64,000 nucleotides of DNA from assembly GCA_902728285.1 (NCBI GenBank), contig CACVBU010000349.1, positions 186,001-250,000 on the forward strand, in the 5' to 3' direction. Shown here piece by piece: positions 23,615-35,943 of this stretch. The stretch comes from Clytia hemisphaerica (lineage: Eukaryota; Cnidaria; Hydrozoa; Leptothecata; Clytiidae). The notes under the pieces are model-generated. The model saw only the letters and a list, made by a program, of their open reading frames with translations, was not told where the DNA came from and did no database searches. The first letter of the stretch is position 1. The number at the start of each line of letters is the position of its first letter. The translations under genes were made by a program, and so were the position numbers.

Positions 23615-24321
23615 TGTCTATATAATATAAAAAGTAAAATGGGTAATAGGGAAGGAAAATAGGAAAAAAACTTTTTCTAATCTGTGACACATTTTTGTTC
23701 CTTGTGTTTTGTTTATATCGGGAATCCGCCATTTTTCTTTAAATCCGTTCACATAGCAACGTGATAGACCGTATATTTTATAGCCCGGGCTTTTACGGAA
23801 GAGAGCTAAGAAACTTAACAAGGCAATATCTCGAGATTGGAAAGGAGTTAAGAGATGGTTGACCCCTCATTGGATCGGGAATTTAATAGAGAATAAGTTA
23901 AGAAAGGTAAGAGTGGGTATAAAGAGACTTTCGAAAATAAATATATTCGGGCATCTTTGGCCCGATGACGTCATCAGAACCTAAAAAATAGAATATCTAA
24001 AGTTTGAGAAGGATTTAAGCAATGGTTGACCCCTCATATTGTATCGGAAATCATCGAGAGAATCTTTTCGGTAAATGATAAATTGATTTCAGTCAAGCAA
24101 AATATTAATTACCCTTTCAATGACGTCATTTAGGACCCAAATGACGTCACAAAACATTAAATTTACGATTTTTCGATTTTTGATTGGTCTGCTTGAGTGA
24201 CAATTTTTCGTTCTTTGGGAATAAATCAGTCCATAATATTCCCTTTACTTACTATCCAAAGGGCTTATGATGCGTTCAGCTTATCTACTCCTCGGCGGGT
24301 GCGACGCCGGGTGACGGCTAG
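23615..24321 (+). mobile_element. Helitron-like non-autonomous element, upstream copy
   Basis: The 3' end is clear: a hairpin CGGCGGGTGCGACGCCG (5-bp stem), eight bases, then CTAG at 24318-24321 followed by T. This is the Helitron terminal pattern. The 5' end is uncertain; TCTATATAATATAAAAAG near 23616 is a candidate. The body shares with the next element the repeat that contains ATATCTCGAG and TGACCCCTCATTGGATCG. No Rep-helicase is encoded. Confidence 0.6.
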
Positions 24322-25364
24322 TCTATATTACTAAACGTAGAATGTGAGTGAGCCGTGAGGGGGCCATTATGGATTTTTGAGATGGGGGTTCGAGAGTTAC
24401 GTGACCGATTTTTTGGTTGGATGGTTGGTTGGGTGGGTGGTTGAAAACGAAAGCGAAAGTGGTCAGGGGAAGAGTGTGGAAATTAGCGTTTTTGTGAAGA
24501 AGTCGTTGCAGTGCAAATTTTTCGCAAATTTAAAAACCCACTTTCCCGTGGAAATGATTGACGTTTTTTGGTTTTTTGGGACCCTTGGGGCACAAGGTAC
24601 CCGTTGATCGCAAAAATTCTGAAATTCGCGAATTGACCGTTGACAACATTAGGGGTAAAGGGACCCAATGACGTCACAGATTTTGGAAAATTTTCAAAAT
24701 GCGATATCTCGAGTTTGAAAAGGAGTTGGGAGGTCGGTGACCCCTCATTGGATCGAGAATTTTATGTAGAATAAGATGGGAGGGGTTATGAGGCTTGAGT
24801 GTGACTTTAAAATTTGGCTGAATTTTTAGGTGTTTTCAGTTGATGACGTCATCAAAACAGAAAAAATGCGATATCTCGAGATTGGAAAAGAGTTATGAGA
24901 TGGTTGACCCCTTATTGGATCGGAAATTTAATGGAGAATAATTTGGGAGGGGTCAGGGTGGGTATATTGAGACTTTCGAAAATAAATATATTCAAATTGT
25001 GGCTTTATGGGTCCGATGACGTCATCAAAAACGGAAAAATACAATATCTTGAGTTTGAGTAGGATTTAAGCAATAGTTGACCCCTCATTGGATCGGAAAT
25101 CATCAAGAGAATCTTTTGGATTAATGACAAATTGATTTCAGTGAAGTGAAAAGTTTATTACCCTTTCGATAACGTCACTTATGGCCCAAATGACGTCACC
25201 AAACATGAAATATGCGGTTTTCCGAGTTTTGATCAGTGAAAAGTTGTAATATTTCGTTCTTTGGGCTTACAATATACAATTTTTACCCTCCCCCACCATC
25301 CAAAGGGCTTTTGATGTGTTCAACAACACTCTACTCGGCGGGTGCGACGCCGGGTGACGGCTAG
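24322..25364 (+). mobile_element. Helitron-like non-autonomous element, 1043 bp
   Basis: It starts TCTATATTACTAAACG directly after the CTAG of the upstream element. It ends with the same hairpin (CGGCGGGTGCGACGCCG) and CTAG (25361-25364) followed by T. It has no inverted repeats and no target duplication, as expected for rolling-circle elements. Inside are about three 165-bp tandem units (from about 24700, 24872 and 25046), each starting near GATATCTCGAG; the first two end with TGATGACGTCATC-like sequence. The ORF at 24377 has no recognisable product. Confidence 0.75.
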
Positions 25365-27285
25365 TTTTAGAACTAAATGGAGAGTCAACTTCAATTAATC
25401 TGCATATTATCCTTGACAGCAAACTGCTAATATATGTTGCTTTGGGATAAAGCTATTAATTTGGTATTATAACATCACGGGAAAAATAAATTATTATAAA
25501 AAGCGGGTGCTTTTGCACTGACATTTCGAAAATCGAGATTCGTGCTCATTAAAGGCTTAACTGACTGCTAGACTTGGGCCTCGTTAAGACCTAGGTTTAA
25601 AGTGATTAGTTTTACATGCTTCTTTTATTTCACTAGTGGGGGCGTACGGTTTTTCGGAATTGCGGAAATCGGCCCTTTTTTCTTCGGTATTTCGGAATTC
25701 TGAAACTGTTTCAGTATTGGAAATCCATGAATTTTTGCTTCGAAATTTCGGTATTATTAAGTTTTTATCCCCTTTTTTTGGAATTCATACATGAAAAATC
25801 AAATTTGATTAAAAATTAGTCCAAACGAGGAAAAAAACCCTAAAAGATCGGTATCGACATTGCAAGTATATTTTTATGGAATTTCGGAAATTTTGGCAAA
25901 ATTATTCGGTATTTCGGAAATCACAAACCCCGTACGCCCCCCTTACTATTGTATTCAAATTTATGCTCCTCATTAGTTAGTTTAAAAAGGAATCACCTTC
26001 TGGTTTAAGAAAAAAGTTTTCACGACTTTGTCTCAATTATTTGAATAGGGAAATCAGGTTTATTGCGGAAAAGATTGTTGTGTTTCGACTCGATACTTTA
26101 ATTAAGAACACCCTGTAGAACAAATTTGTCGTTTCTGATTGATTTGAAAAATAACGCGTTCTAAACAGTTTGTCATTTTTAATTGCTCTTGGAAATAGCG
26201 TAGATGTTATCATTTTTGCCTTGGATAACAATATATTTTTACTGCCTTGGGAATACGAAAAGTCTTCGTCAAAAGCAATCAGGTTTTTACCGAGTTTGTT
26301 TGCAACATAGAGGTAATAAAAATTAGATGGAGTATCAACTTTTCTGTAACAGCTTTAGTGGTCGTAAAAATCTTTAGAAATTTCTTTCAAATCGGCCTCC
26401 TTTGATTACCAATCATTGTTAGCAAAAATGAGTCAAGATTTAGATTAGAAGAAATAAAGTAGCTTATTTTGTCAAACAAAACCTCATATTTTTAGGAGAA
26501 TTGCAAAAAAAATTTACTGTGACAATTTTTTTATTAGGTAAAATAAGTTTTTCATTTTGTAGGGAAACTTTCGGGAGGTAAACTTTTTCAAATTTTGCGA
26601 ATTCTTCGCTATTTTTGGAAATTTCTTTGTTACAAGTATCTTTAGATCTAAAAGAGCAGCTGCCTTCGAATTTAAATAGAATGTAGATGAAAGGTTGCTA
26701 TTAGTAGAAATCAAAAAATCAAAAAAAAAATCAGGATCTTCCGAGCAGCGAAGATTTTAAATTCGATGTTCTGTGCTTATTCTTGCAAGGTTTCCTTATT
26801 TTTTATCAAAAAAGCTGTCATCACACAATGAACAAATTAAAAATGTTGTTTATTTTTATTCAAAGTCTATTCGACTTTACTAGTCCCATGAGTGAAGGCA
26901 AAATTAATGGCTTTTTCCCAAAGCAACAAAGCAACAGTTTGCTATCAATGATATTATAAAATAGAATAGTAGGAGTGATGGCTCGATCTATTTTTATTAC
27001 CTTCATGTTCGCAACAAAGCTAATAGAAGACATCATATTTTTCTACTATTAGCTTAGAACCTTGGCTAAGCTCTGCCTCTCTTTTCACACAAACTTTTCT
27101 ACTCAATAGCATGTTCAAACTCGATACTTTAATTAGGCACACCCTGTACAACTCCGTGGAAAGAGTTATCTTGAAGATACTAAATTTGGCGCGTACTCTT
27201 AGGTTCCAAATAAACGCCCGCCCCCGCTTGTTAATTTTTCGATTTTTTTCCAACCCCCCGGACGTTATTAGGACCCCCCCCAAAG
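25365..27285. other. Non-coding with two mariner-like end motifs
   Basis: The sequence ACTCGATACTTTAATTA followed by an ACACCCTGTA end occurs at about 26088-26122 and again, same orientation, at 27118-27152. Read on the minus strand it starts TACAGGGTGT, a common mariner terminus. Near 27193, GTACTCTTAGGTTCCAAATA matches the end of the MITE at 53267-53859. I see no gene here. Confidence 0.45.
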
Positions 27286-27571
27286 ATCTGTAAAGCCCGA
27301 AGGGCTAGATTTGCGGCTTTTATCAAAAAGTGAAGCCTAGGTTTGGAAGGATTTCCTACCAAAGTCACGTGACTAAAATATGCAATTTCACTGCTTTGAG
27401 AGATGTGAAATACCGTTTGCCGCCTACTTTTTTTTATCTCGCGCTCCGAAAACAATTAAAATGCTAGATCCTATCCATCGGCACGAAATTTAAAAAGTCA
27501 AATTTTTGCTTCACTTTTTTTTGCTGGAGAAAGCTTGAAGTTGCCTATCTAGCCCTTCGGGCTTTACAGAT
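27286..27571. mobile_element. Foldback MITE with 25-bp ends
   Basis: The left end ATCTGTAAAGCCCGAAGGGC (continuing TAGAT) is the reverse complement of the right end at 27547-27571. Each end is itself a hairpin (AGCCCGAAGGGCT). The interior has no ORF and contains the AAACTT/CACTTTTT motifs mirrored around its centre. Confidence 0.7.
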
Positions 27572-28318
27572 ATCTGTGACCCCCCCCGTTTATTAATTTT
27601 TGAAAAAATTCCCAGCTCCCAAAAGGAAAATTTCTTGTTTTACTCTAAAAAGCCTAAATTTAGTCTATTTCGACCCTTTTTTCAAGGTTTTTTAGATTTC
27701 CAATTTTTTAAAGATTTTTTCGCGAGCATAAACTTTCGCGAATCGCCCTGTTAAGAATTTTTAAAGACATTTACTTTCGCGTAAAGGGCCAAAATTCACG
27801 AAAATCGCGAAAGTTTCTGCTCGCGAAAGTTTGTACGCCTGAGGTAAGCCGATTTTATTGGGATGAGCTTCTTACGGTATGCTTGGCTTGGGTTTTCAGC
27901 TCTTTTCAAAATCTACTTATCTATCTAGCTGATTTTGGACTTCATTCGAAAAAAAATACCGAGCAAATCGTTCAAATATATTCGGGTAAACGGCCAGGAA
28001 ATAGTTCCATTTCCATCTGAAGATATTGCAAAAAAAATTGACGACAGTCTTACCTAATGAAAAAAAGCGTTTGAAGCAAAAAAGCCCTCTTTTAGCTGTA
28101 GAAACTCCTTCTCAAGTCCCAAAAATGAAAAAAAAAAAAAAACTGAAACAAATTTTTTATGACCAACTCCATTTTTCCGGTCAGGCCTGGGGTTGCTAAG
28201 GGTTTTTCGAAATCCAGGCCCAAAGTTGCTTAAAATTTTCAAGCTTAAAATGGTTCAAAAGCACATTTTCGAAGATTTGCAAGGCTTTCTTTTAAAGTTG
28301 TGTCACAGTTATTCTTTC
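27572..28318. other. Non-coding, no gene seen
   Basis: Sequence with TTCGCGA-type motifs (27720-27830) like those at 21531-21856. No supported gene. Confidence 0.35.
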
Positions 28319-28415
28319 CCAGCTGGCACAAAACGTTGTTTCAACATTCATCTAACGTTATATGGACGTTGTGAATGTTAGATAAGCGTTGAAACAATGT
28401 TGTGTGACCAGCTGG
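28319..28415. repeat. 97-bp hairpin with CCAGCTGG ends
   Basis: CCAGCTGG occurs at both ends and the arms pair imperfectly through AACGTTGTTTCAAC and GTTGAAACAATGTT, then ATCTAAC and GTTAGAT. The loop is about 20 nt. The size and the imperfect stem are those of a micro-MITE or a miRNA-like precursor. Confidence 0.7.
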
Positions 28416-28925
28416 TCTATTGCTGGGGGAAAAGTTGCTAATTTGGATTTGAAGCCTCATGGTTGCTAAGAAAGTTGCTTAATTTTTGGGCCATTTTGAG
28501 GCCTGAGCCCTTAGCAACTCGGTTGCTTATATAAAAAAATGTGTAATAAGATAGGAATATCCGAGTGCCAAGCTTGTATATTTTAAATTTCCGTGACAAT
28601 TTGCAATTTTCAAATTTTTAACCCCTTTATTACTTAAAAAATGACCCCTTTCCCAATTTTATGGCATTCGTGCTACAAGTGCCGAAAATCCTCATTTTTC
28701 TAGGGATTTTCGGCGAATCGCCCTCACCTCGTTTTATTATTTCCAGCAGTACCTACGTCCCCGCCTATTTCAGTCCCTACAATTATGCACAAAAGAGGAT
28801 AAAGACAAAATCGAATTGGAAGTTTATGTTATATTTTACATAATGTTTTCAAAAATGAAAATTTACAAGTAAACATATACTAAAATATAAGTGAACAAAA
28901 TAAACACAGAAGTGCGTGAGGTGGG
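28416..28925. other. Non-coding, no gene seen
   Basis: Repeats of GTTGCTAAG/GGTTGCTTA-like motifs at 28190-28530 suggest an old diverged repeat. I see no coding sequence. Confidence 0.35.
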
Positions 28926-31900
28926 TGCGGCGGTTTCGACGGTTTGTCTCTATCAAGATCTTTATCAGGATCGTTAGATGTTTCTTTAAATCTGACAACT
29001 ACTGACAATACTAAAATATATATTCACTAAAAACAGCTGCCGAGCTTGCTAAACTGAAGGAGACCATCACAGAGAATGAGATCGTAGAGTCCCAAAAAGA
29101 AGAGTTGTCAGATTTAAAGAAACAGCTATCTAACGATCCCGCATTTACGTTAGAGAATAATTTTAGAGAATATGCTGGATAAAAAACTAGAGGATTTGCG
29201 TACACAAATTTTCTCCGCCATGAAAGAAGAATGCACAAAATCGTACGCAGCTGCAGTAACTGCTGATAGAGAAACTGCTCCATCCACCGAATGCATTAAG
29301 ACTGCCGTTAAGAAAGTACATGAAGAAGCAGATGCAGAACAAAGAGAGCAAAAAGAAGATCGAAAAACATCATTATCCACGGGGCTGCAGAACCAGCTGA
29401 TAATGTACCTAAGCACCTAAGCATGATGCAGAGTATGTGAAGACGCTCATTTAAAACCTCCGGGCAAAGGTATTAAAAAAAAAGAACATCTTTGGGAACC
29501 TCGCCGCTCTTAAGGGTAACATCACGTAGAAGGGATGAGTGTCTTTGAAGACCTGACTCCAGATCAGAGGAAAAAATATAAAGACTTAGTTGCACAAGCA
29601 AAAGACTTAAACGAAAAGAATAAAGGGAAAACAGATGTAGTGTTTAGAGTCCGTGGTTCCTCAAAAAACGGGTTCGGCATCAGGAAGGTGAAGGCCACCA
29701 ACCTTCAACAACACCAGTAAATGCAACTGGTCAAAAAAACGAAAAAGAACAAAAAGAAGAAAAAAACAAAAACAACGAAATACAACAAAACCAAAAAAAC
29801 AACAAAAAAACCGTCAACACTCTACCAAATCGCAGAGCGTCCAACAAATCTAAATAGAAAAAGAATCTTGTCAAGGACATAAAAATTATGTACACCAACG
29901 CAGACCAACTTACACCTAAGAAAATAAACAAACTACAAATCCAAGCACAGAAAGAGAAACCGCATATAATTGCAATCTGCGAAGTCAAAGAAGATTATTG
30001 CCGCAGACAAGAAATACTCTCACAAATGTTTGGTTGGTGATTTCAATTTCCCAACAATTAACTGGGAAAATTGGACCACACCGCATACCGAGCAGAGTAA
30101 AGAAGAGTAGTTTTTGGATGCAATCCGTGATTCCTTTCTACATCAACACGTGGATGAGCCAACACGTTGTCGAGGAACCGATGACCCATCTACGATCGAT
30201 TTAATTTTCACGGGCGAGGAGAATCAAATACGTGACTTGCAATATCTAAGCCCACTAGGGAAGTGCGATCATAGTGTTTTGGCTTTCACCTTTGCTTGCT
30301 ACACTGAGCGCAAAGTTAACTCAAAGCGATACGTCTTCAACGATGGTAATTATGCTGCAATGAAACAGTCTCTTGTAGCACATCAATGGCAAGAAGGATT
30401 ACTCAATACGAAAAAACTGTTGAGGAAATTTGGCAATCATTTAAAAAATAAATTATTAGAGCTTAGAAATCAATTTGTTCCGTTGAAAGAATTTGATTGT
30501 CAGAGTTGGAAGAGGAAGGGATCTATACCAATGGGAAATAATCTGCAAAGAGAAGAAACCGAAAAATCGATTGCACAGAAAATGGGCCCGAGCTTTACGT
30601 CCCGAGGAAAGGAGACGCAATCGGTTTACCTATGTTACATCACGTAACAGGGTAAATCGGATGATGTCACAAGCACATCAAACATACGAACGCAACATAT
30701 GCACTAAAGTAAAAACGAAACCAAAAGTCTTTTGGTCGCATGTAAGAAGTAAGATGAAAGCTGTGACAGGTGTTTCTTCACTTCTCGAGTCACCTGAAGA
30801 CATCGATACAACGCAACTTGAAGACGAGGGAGAAACCATGATCAAAAATTACATTGTCGCCAATGAAAGCCAATGAAAGCGTGCGTTTGAAAGACTTACT
30901 ACTGCAACACATCGATAATTACATTGAAGACGAAAGCGAGATTCATCACAACAATTGCGACGGTTCCAAAACCTGGTCCATGAATCTCTGACCATGCGGT
31001 GACTACTATTTATTATTTTGCGAAGTCATCGCTGCGTCATGAAGACCACGAGAAAGCAAACATTCTCCAAAAACAATCCTGCAGTGTCTTTACCATTAAG
31101 CCTGAAGGGGATCTTCCAGAATTTCCACGAAGAACAGAAAATAATATTGTGGACATCATCATAACTAAAGATATATCGTAATAAAAAAAATCAAAGATCT
31201 GGATGTAAACAAATCTTTTGGTCCTGATGAAATACACCCAAAAATGTTGAAAGAACTTGTCGACGAAATTTCCGAGCCCCTTTCAAGGTTTATGAAAAAA
31301 GACACTGGCTGAAGGGATTGGTAGGTTGCTCACGTCACGCCAATATTTAAGAACAAAGGGGCGCATAACTTGGCCGTCAACTACAGACTAGTCAGTTTAA
31401 CATACGTGGTTGGCAAGCTGATGGAGTCGATCTTACGAGAACATATCACGAACCACCTCACAAACTTAAACCTCCTAGCAGTACGGCTTCATCAACCCAA
31501 CTATCAAAATATGTTGACCGGTACTGCGAAAGTATATCAGATGGAAAAGTTGTAGACTGCATCTATTTTGATTTCGCTAAGGCATTTGATACCGTGCCTC
31601 ATCGTAGGCTTTGCAAGAAGTTAGAAGGGTATGGCATAGTTGGTTCATTAAAAAATTGGATATCATCGTTTCTGAGTGGAAGGAAGCAGTTGGTCAAAGT
31701 AAACCAATCAAAATCCAACGTGGATAGTGTATTAAGTGGAATACCACAAGGAAGTGTCTTGGGCCCTCTACTTTGTCATATACATTAACGATTTGCCTGA
31801 CAAAGTGATATCGACTCTGCTACTTTTCGCCGATGATACAAAGATCTTAAAAGAGGTAGATTCAGTATGTGACTCCCTTGTCATCCAAAGTGATAAAGAC

Positions 31901-32240
31901 ACACTCAAAAAATGGTCCAACGATTGGCTAGTACAGTTCCATCCGGATAAATGTCATGTCCTTACACTCGGCAAATTCGCAAATATAAAACACGCTCATC
32001 CATATAGCCTTGGTGATAATTAGATTGAACATGTATTTGAACAAAAAGACCTGGGTATATTGGTTGATAGTGAACTGAAACACCAAAGTGCACACTGTAC
32101 AAGAGCTTGAGTTATTACATAGAGAATGGCATAAGGTGCGTGTAAAGGCGGGTAGTTCTTTGGACGATTCATCTGGCACTACACAACAATTGTTCGAGAA
32201 GATGTTGAAAGTACAAGAAGAATAGCGCTTGCTTGTCTGA
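28926..32240 (+). pseudogene. Non-LTR retrotransposon (LINE), heavily degraded
   Basis: The order is that of a complete LINE. ORF1 pieces come first: a coiled coil at 29040-29400 and the ORF1 end at 29535-29720 (DLTPDQRKKYKDLVAQAK, VVFRVRG). The endonuclease starts near 29887 (MYTNADQLTPKKINKLQ) and resumes near 30033 with GDFNFPTINWE, then KCDHSVLAF (30260), so its middle is deleted. The RT shows DFAKAFDTVPHRRL (31570), GIPQGSVLGPLL (31740) and FADDTK (31828). At least six stops or frameshifts interrupt it. The motifs suit a jockey/CR1-group LINE, and it cannot be functional. Confidence 0.85.
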
Positions 32241-32267
32241 AAGTTTTTTGATGTGCCACAGTTCGTA

Positions 32268-32345
32268 CCGTGAGATCGGGTAACTTGCATCAGTGTAGGC
32301 TAACATGCATAGCCCTCAAATGACTGACCAACCAAGTTACTAAGA
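32268..32345. mobile_element. Half copy of palindromic MITE (see 41145-41362)
   Basis: CCGTGAGATCGGGTAACTTG, then GCATCAGTGTAGGCTAAC and GCATAGCCCTCAAAT, match one arm of the foldback element at 41145-41362. The second arm is missing. Confidence 0.75.
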
Positions 32346-33355
32346 AAGGGTGATACTTCTCGGAAATGCAAAAATCTCAATTTTGAAAAAAAATATAATT
32401 TTCCCCAAAAATCCATTAGACTACCACCTTAAAACAATATTCTTGTAAGGTTATCATAGGCCTTTCAGAGCTATGCACCCAGTTGTCCACTGCTCTGAAA
32501 TTGCGTAAAAATGTTAAATTTAGCCCAGTGACAGTGCTTAGATTCTGGAAACGATTTAAAGTCGTGATTTTCGTCTATTTGACTATACTGTCTCTAAATT
32601 TGATACAAAGTATACTAAAAGTTCAAACCAAGTTGGTTATAACACTATAATAAGGACATTTTGCACAACATAGAGGCAAATAATTCATTTAGGAAACTGA
32701 AACTGAAATGAACCAAGTTGGCCACAATACCAAAAACGTGAGCAATTGCCAAAATATTGAGAAAATTGGTATTTAATAGATTTTTTCACTATACTTGTCA
32801 ATTTCCAATGATCGATTTGAATCAACCTTTTAATTTGGTCTTGGAGTTGGTTCTCAAACTATAATTAAAATGATCTTTTGGATAGAAAACGATTGAACAG
32901 CCACTTCTATATGCTGCAACCACATTAAAAAAGTCTGAAATTGAGCAGAAAGCGCAGATAATGCTGTATTTCAATTTTATCGAATTTTAGTATTCTGGCC
33001 AACCCGGTGCGTACTGGTACTGGTACAAATTTCAATTCCAAAGTTCATCTGAGACTATTGACATCATCAGTAGCATGTGAAGAAATTAAGAATTTCTGTC
33101 CAACTATATTCACTCAGGAGATTTGGGTGGCAGGGCAGCATAAGCATTTCGTTCTTATTAGAACTCGTCAACACTGCAGAGAATAGCAGGTGCAAGTATC
33201 ACACAGAAATGCCTATTTTTAGGCATCTTGTTCAACTTGGGGCATAGAGGTATGAGGCTTAATATTAATTTTCAGAAAAAATGAGTACGATTTTCGGATC
33301 AGCCCCAAAAAATGTCCTAATAAAAAATCGAAAGGTCCAATGCCAGTCACAAACA
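32346..33355. other. Non-coding, no gene seen
   Basis: AT-rich sequence. ACCAAGTTGG-like motifs recur (32330, 32630, 32712), hinting at an old repeat. Confidence 0.35.
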
Positions 33356-33576
33356 TTATTTTAATTTTAACTTTTCTTTCCAATACGGTAATCTTCTTTC
33401 GTATGCAATTCTCGTTCGAATTTGCGTAAGAGTATATTTTTCACAGAGACGCGAGCCAAGAATTTTGATAGTTTTGTCGTTCATTTGCATTTCTTTGCTG
33501 ATGAATGGCTCGCAGTTTTTACGTAATTCATTTTTGTCTCTCATCGACCACAAAGATTGTCGGCTTCCTTCCTCCT
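33356..33576 (-). CDS. Possible terminal exon of an unknown protein (SANT-like?)
   Basis: On the minus strand an acceptor-like TTGTTTTCATAG precedes an open stretch of 72 codons that begins EEGSRQSLWSMRDKNELRKN and includes KYTLTQIRTRIAYERR. Tryptophan spacing and the basic helix ending QIRTRI resemble a SANT/Myb-like or homeobox-type helical domain, but I cannot name a family. It could be a last exon or a transposon-derived fragment. No upstream exon is recognised. Confidence 0.3.
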
Positions 33577-33953
33577 ATGAAAACAATAAATATTAGTCTA
33601 TATTAGTTTTCAAGAAAAGATCGTTTTAAAAGAACTAATAAACATCACAATAAAAATCAAGTTTTTTCAATTGGGGTAATTTTAAAGGGATAATCAGATG
33701 GTAAGAGATATTTAGCCTGCATATAGGCAAAACCTCCAAATTTTTTCGGTGTACTTATTTTTCCAACACAAGTTAATGGGACTTTTCAGGGACAACAAAA
33801 AAAATAGGAATTACCAAAAACCGGGTTTTCCGGCATATTTCCGGGATTTTTTCGAAAATCGGGCTCCGTCATATTTGAGGGTTTATGGTCATGCACCTTT
33901 GTGCCAAAAATCAGAAAAAACTAATGAACAAATCTCGAGAAAAGCTGGCAACT
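33577..33953. other. Non-coding, no gene seen
   Basis: AT-rich sequence leading into the CGAA microsatellite. Confidence 0.35.
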
Positions 33954-34166
33954 AACGAACTAACGAACGAACGAACGAACTAACTAACGAACGAACGAAC
34001 GAACAAACGAACGAACGAACGAACGAACGAACGAACGAACGAACGAACGAACGAACGAACGAACGAACGAACGAACGAACGAACGAACGAACGAACGAAC
34101 GAACGAACGAACGAACGAACGAACGAACGAACGAACGAACGAACGAACGAACGAACGAACTAACGA
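33954..34166. repeat. (CGAA)n microsatellite, ~210 bp
   Basis: About 53 units of CGAA/AACG with only a few substitutions (TAAC units near both ends). The long minus-strand ORF (repeating SFVR) is a translation artefact. Confidence 0.95.
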
Positions 34167-34170
34167 ACAT

Positions 34171-35370
34171 GGGTTAATTTATAGGACCTCCAGGTAGGTC
34201 CAATAACGAAGTTTTCTTTCTGATAACTTTTAACTTAACAAAAGATTACGTCGCAGTCACAGAGGGACAGTTCGAAAACCAAAAATGGTTAAAAGAAAAG
34301 ACCCAGGGAGAGGGCTTCTAATTGATAAAGAAATTCTCCATAACATGCAGAATGTGTGTGTACGTGTGAGAGAAATCAGTTAGAATTTAAATTGTTGTCA
34401 GAAGAGATCATCCATAAAGAAGGTCGGCAAAACATGACTTGAGTGGAATGTATTTCAAAAAAGGACATCCACATGTGGCTGACCTCTTTCTCTTCCTTTC
34501 CGCCCGTGTCTCTTTTCAAACCCCTTCTATGCCCTAGACTGTGGATATATTTGATGGATAGTGATTTTCGAAAAAAAGATAATGGAAATCGTCGGTCTTC
34601 AAATTGGATTTTCAAAGCGCCTAAAAAATCACTCTCATATTGTTTACTATCATGCTACACGTCATCAATTATAAATTTACCTCGAAACAATTTCTCAATT
34701 TGTCTGGCTCCAACTGTACATGCATTTTCACGGTCAAACATGTCGTAATGCATGTTAGCAGTTTTTTCACACGGCGGGAATTTTTGCGCGGAAATATTAG
34801 CAATGATTTTTTTGCGGCACACGCAGCTTTAAGCGCTTTGTTTAATTAGCTAAGCGAGAGAGCTAACTTCCCTCTTTGAAACTTGTTATTGGCTTTCAGT
34901 CTATGCAGTTTCGCGGGAATTTTTGTTTTATTTTCAGTCTGGAGGATCTCTTTTATCAAATAAATCAGTTTTGAGTGCTGGTCTAGCTTATTTGCCTTTT
35001 ATTTTTCCTTCTGAGAAAGGGTCATATTGATTTTTCTACAAAGTATTGCTCCTTTGAGGCTTGATCAATCATGCTAATGAATTTTTTTCTCTGGAAACTA
35101 TATGATTTTTAGAGAGAGAATAGGTTAATTAAGATTTCTGTAATTTTCTTTTTTTAGATTTCAACTTCTAAGTTTTGAAACAAGCCATAAAACAGCGGCT
35201 ATTTTTTACTAAAGAATCGGTCTTCCTTAGTAACTATATTACCAATTCCTTCAATTTTTACTTTTATTTTATCATCTCATCTCTGCCAACCCAAGTTTTA
35301 TTTCAACTTCAAGAAATGTGTTTTTATTACTCTGTTATAGCCAGTAAAATTAAAATTAAAAAAGTATATA
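34171..35370. other. Non-coding, no gene seen
   Basis: AT-rich sequence with no supported element. It is upstream of the ORF at 35371. Confidence 0.35.
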
Positions 35371-35880
35371 ATGCCTGGTTCTCATCCGTCATATGATCGA
35401 TTGGCGCTGAAAGAAGTTAAAGTTTACGAAATTATAACGTGGAAGTGGGTGGAGATTTTGAAAGCTGTTAAGCGCAGAATCATTTTTAAGCAGAAGTTTA
35501 AAGATCCTTGGATCATAAAAATAACAGAATCAATTCATCGTTCAGTTTTTATACCGTGTTTCCAAGCCATCCGTGATCACGTCGTGCACTTTGATTTCAG
35601 TTTTAATGTAAAACGCAATCGACAAGGACATGGTGAGTTTTATACTCTTGTTTTCAAACATTTTGGGGAGTTGCATTTTCATTTGTCCAAATTATCAGGG
35701 CAGACAAAAGGTGAAGTGATGAAATGCCTAAAAAAGGATGGTTCGCACGAAAGAAAAGCATCTGTGGTGGTTTCTCCTGAACGACCGGCAACAATAACGT
35801 ACAACGTTAAAAAAGCCAGAATGACTGTTGAACTCTCTTATGATATTACAAACCGATATGGAAATGTTTGTAGCCATTGA
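35371..35880 (+). CDS. Unknown 169-residue ORF upstream of transposase-like gene
   Basis: ATG at 35371. The product starts MPGSHPSYDRLALKEVKVYE and includes FHLSKLSGQTKGEVMKCLKK and KARMTVELSYDI. I do not recognise a domain. It is in the same frame as the transposase-like ORFs at 35944 and 36718. A pyrimidine-rich stretch ending TTTTTATAG just before 35934 looks like a splice acceptor, so it may be an upstream exon or ORF of the same element. A strong donor-like ATG|GTGAGT lies at 35632, but joining it to 35934 would put the next ATG out of frame. The uninterrupted length suggests recent coding function. Confidence 0.4.
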   Translation: MPGSHPSYDRLALKEVKVYEIITWKWVEILKAVKRRIIFKQKFKDPWIIKITESIHRSVFIPCFQAIRDHVVHFDFSFNVKRNRQGHGEFYTLVFKHFGELHFHLSKLSGQTKGEVMKCLKKDGSHERKASVVVSPERPATITYNVKKARMTVELSYDITNRYGNVCSH

Positions 35881-35943
35881 ATAACTTTGATTGAATCTTC
35901 CTTTTGTAAATAATTTTTTTTTTCTTTTTATAGATTACTAGCT

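Noticed and set aside
33952..34170. Minus-strand ORF with repeating SFVR
   Set aside because: It is a translation of the (CGAA)n microsatellite.
35371..35943. Splicing of the 35371 ORF from GTGAGT at 35633 into the transposase ORF
   Set aside because: The junction would place the downstream ATG frame out of register; the relation of the two ORFs is left open.
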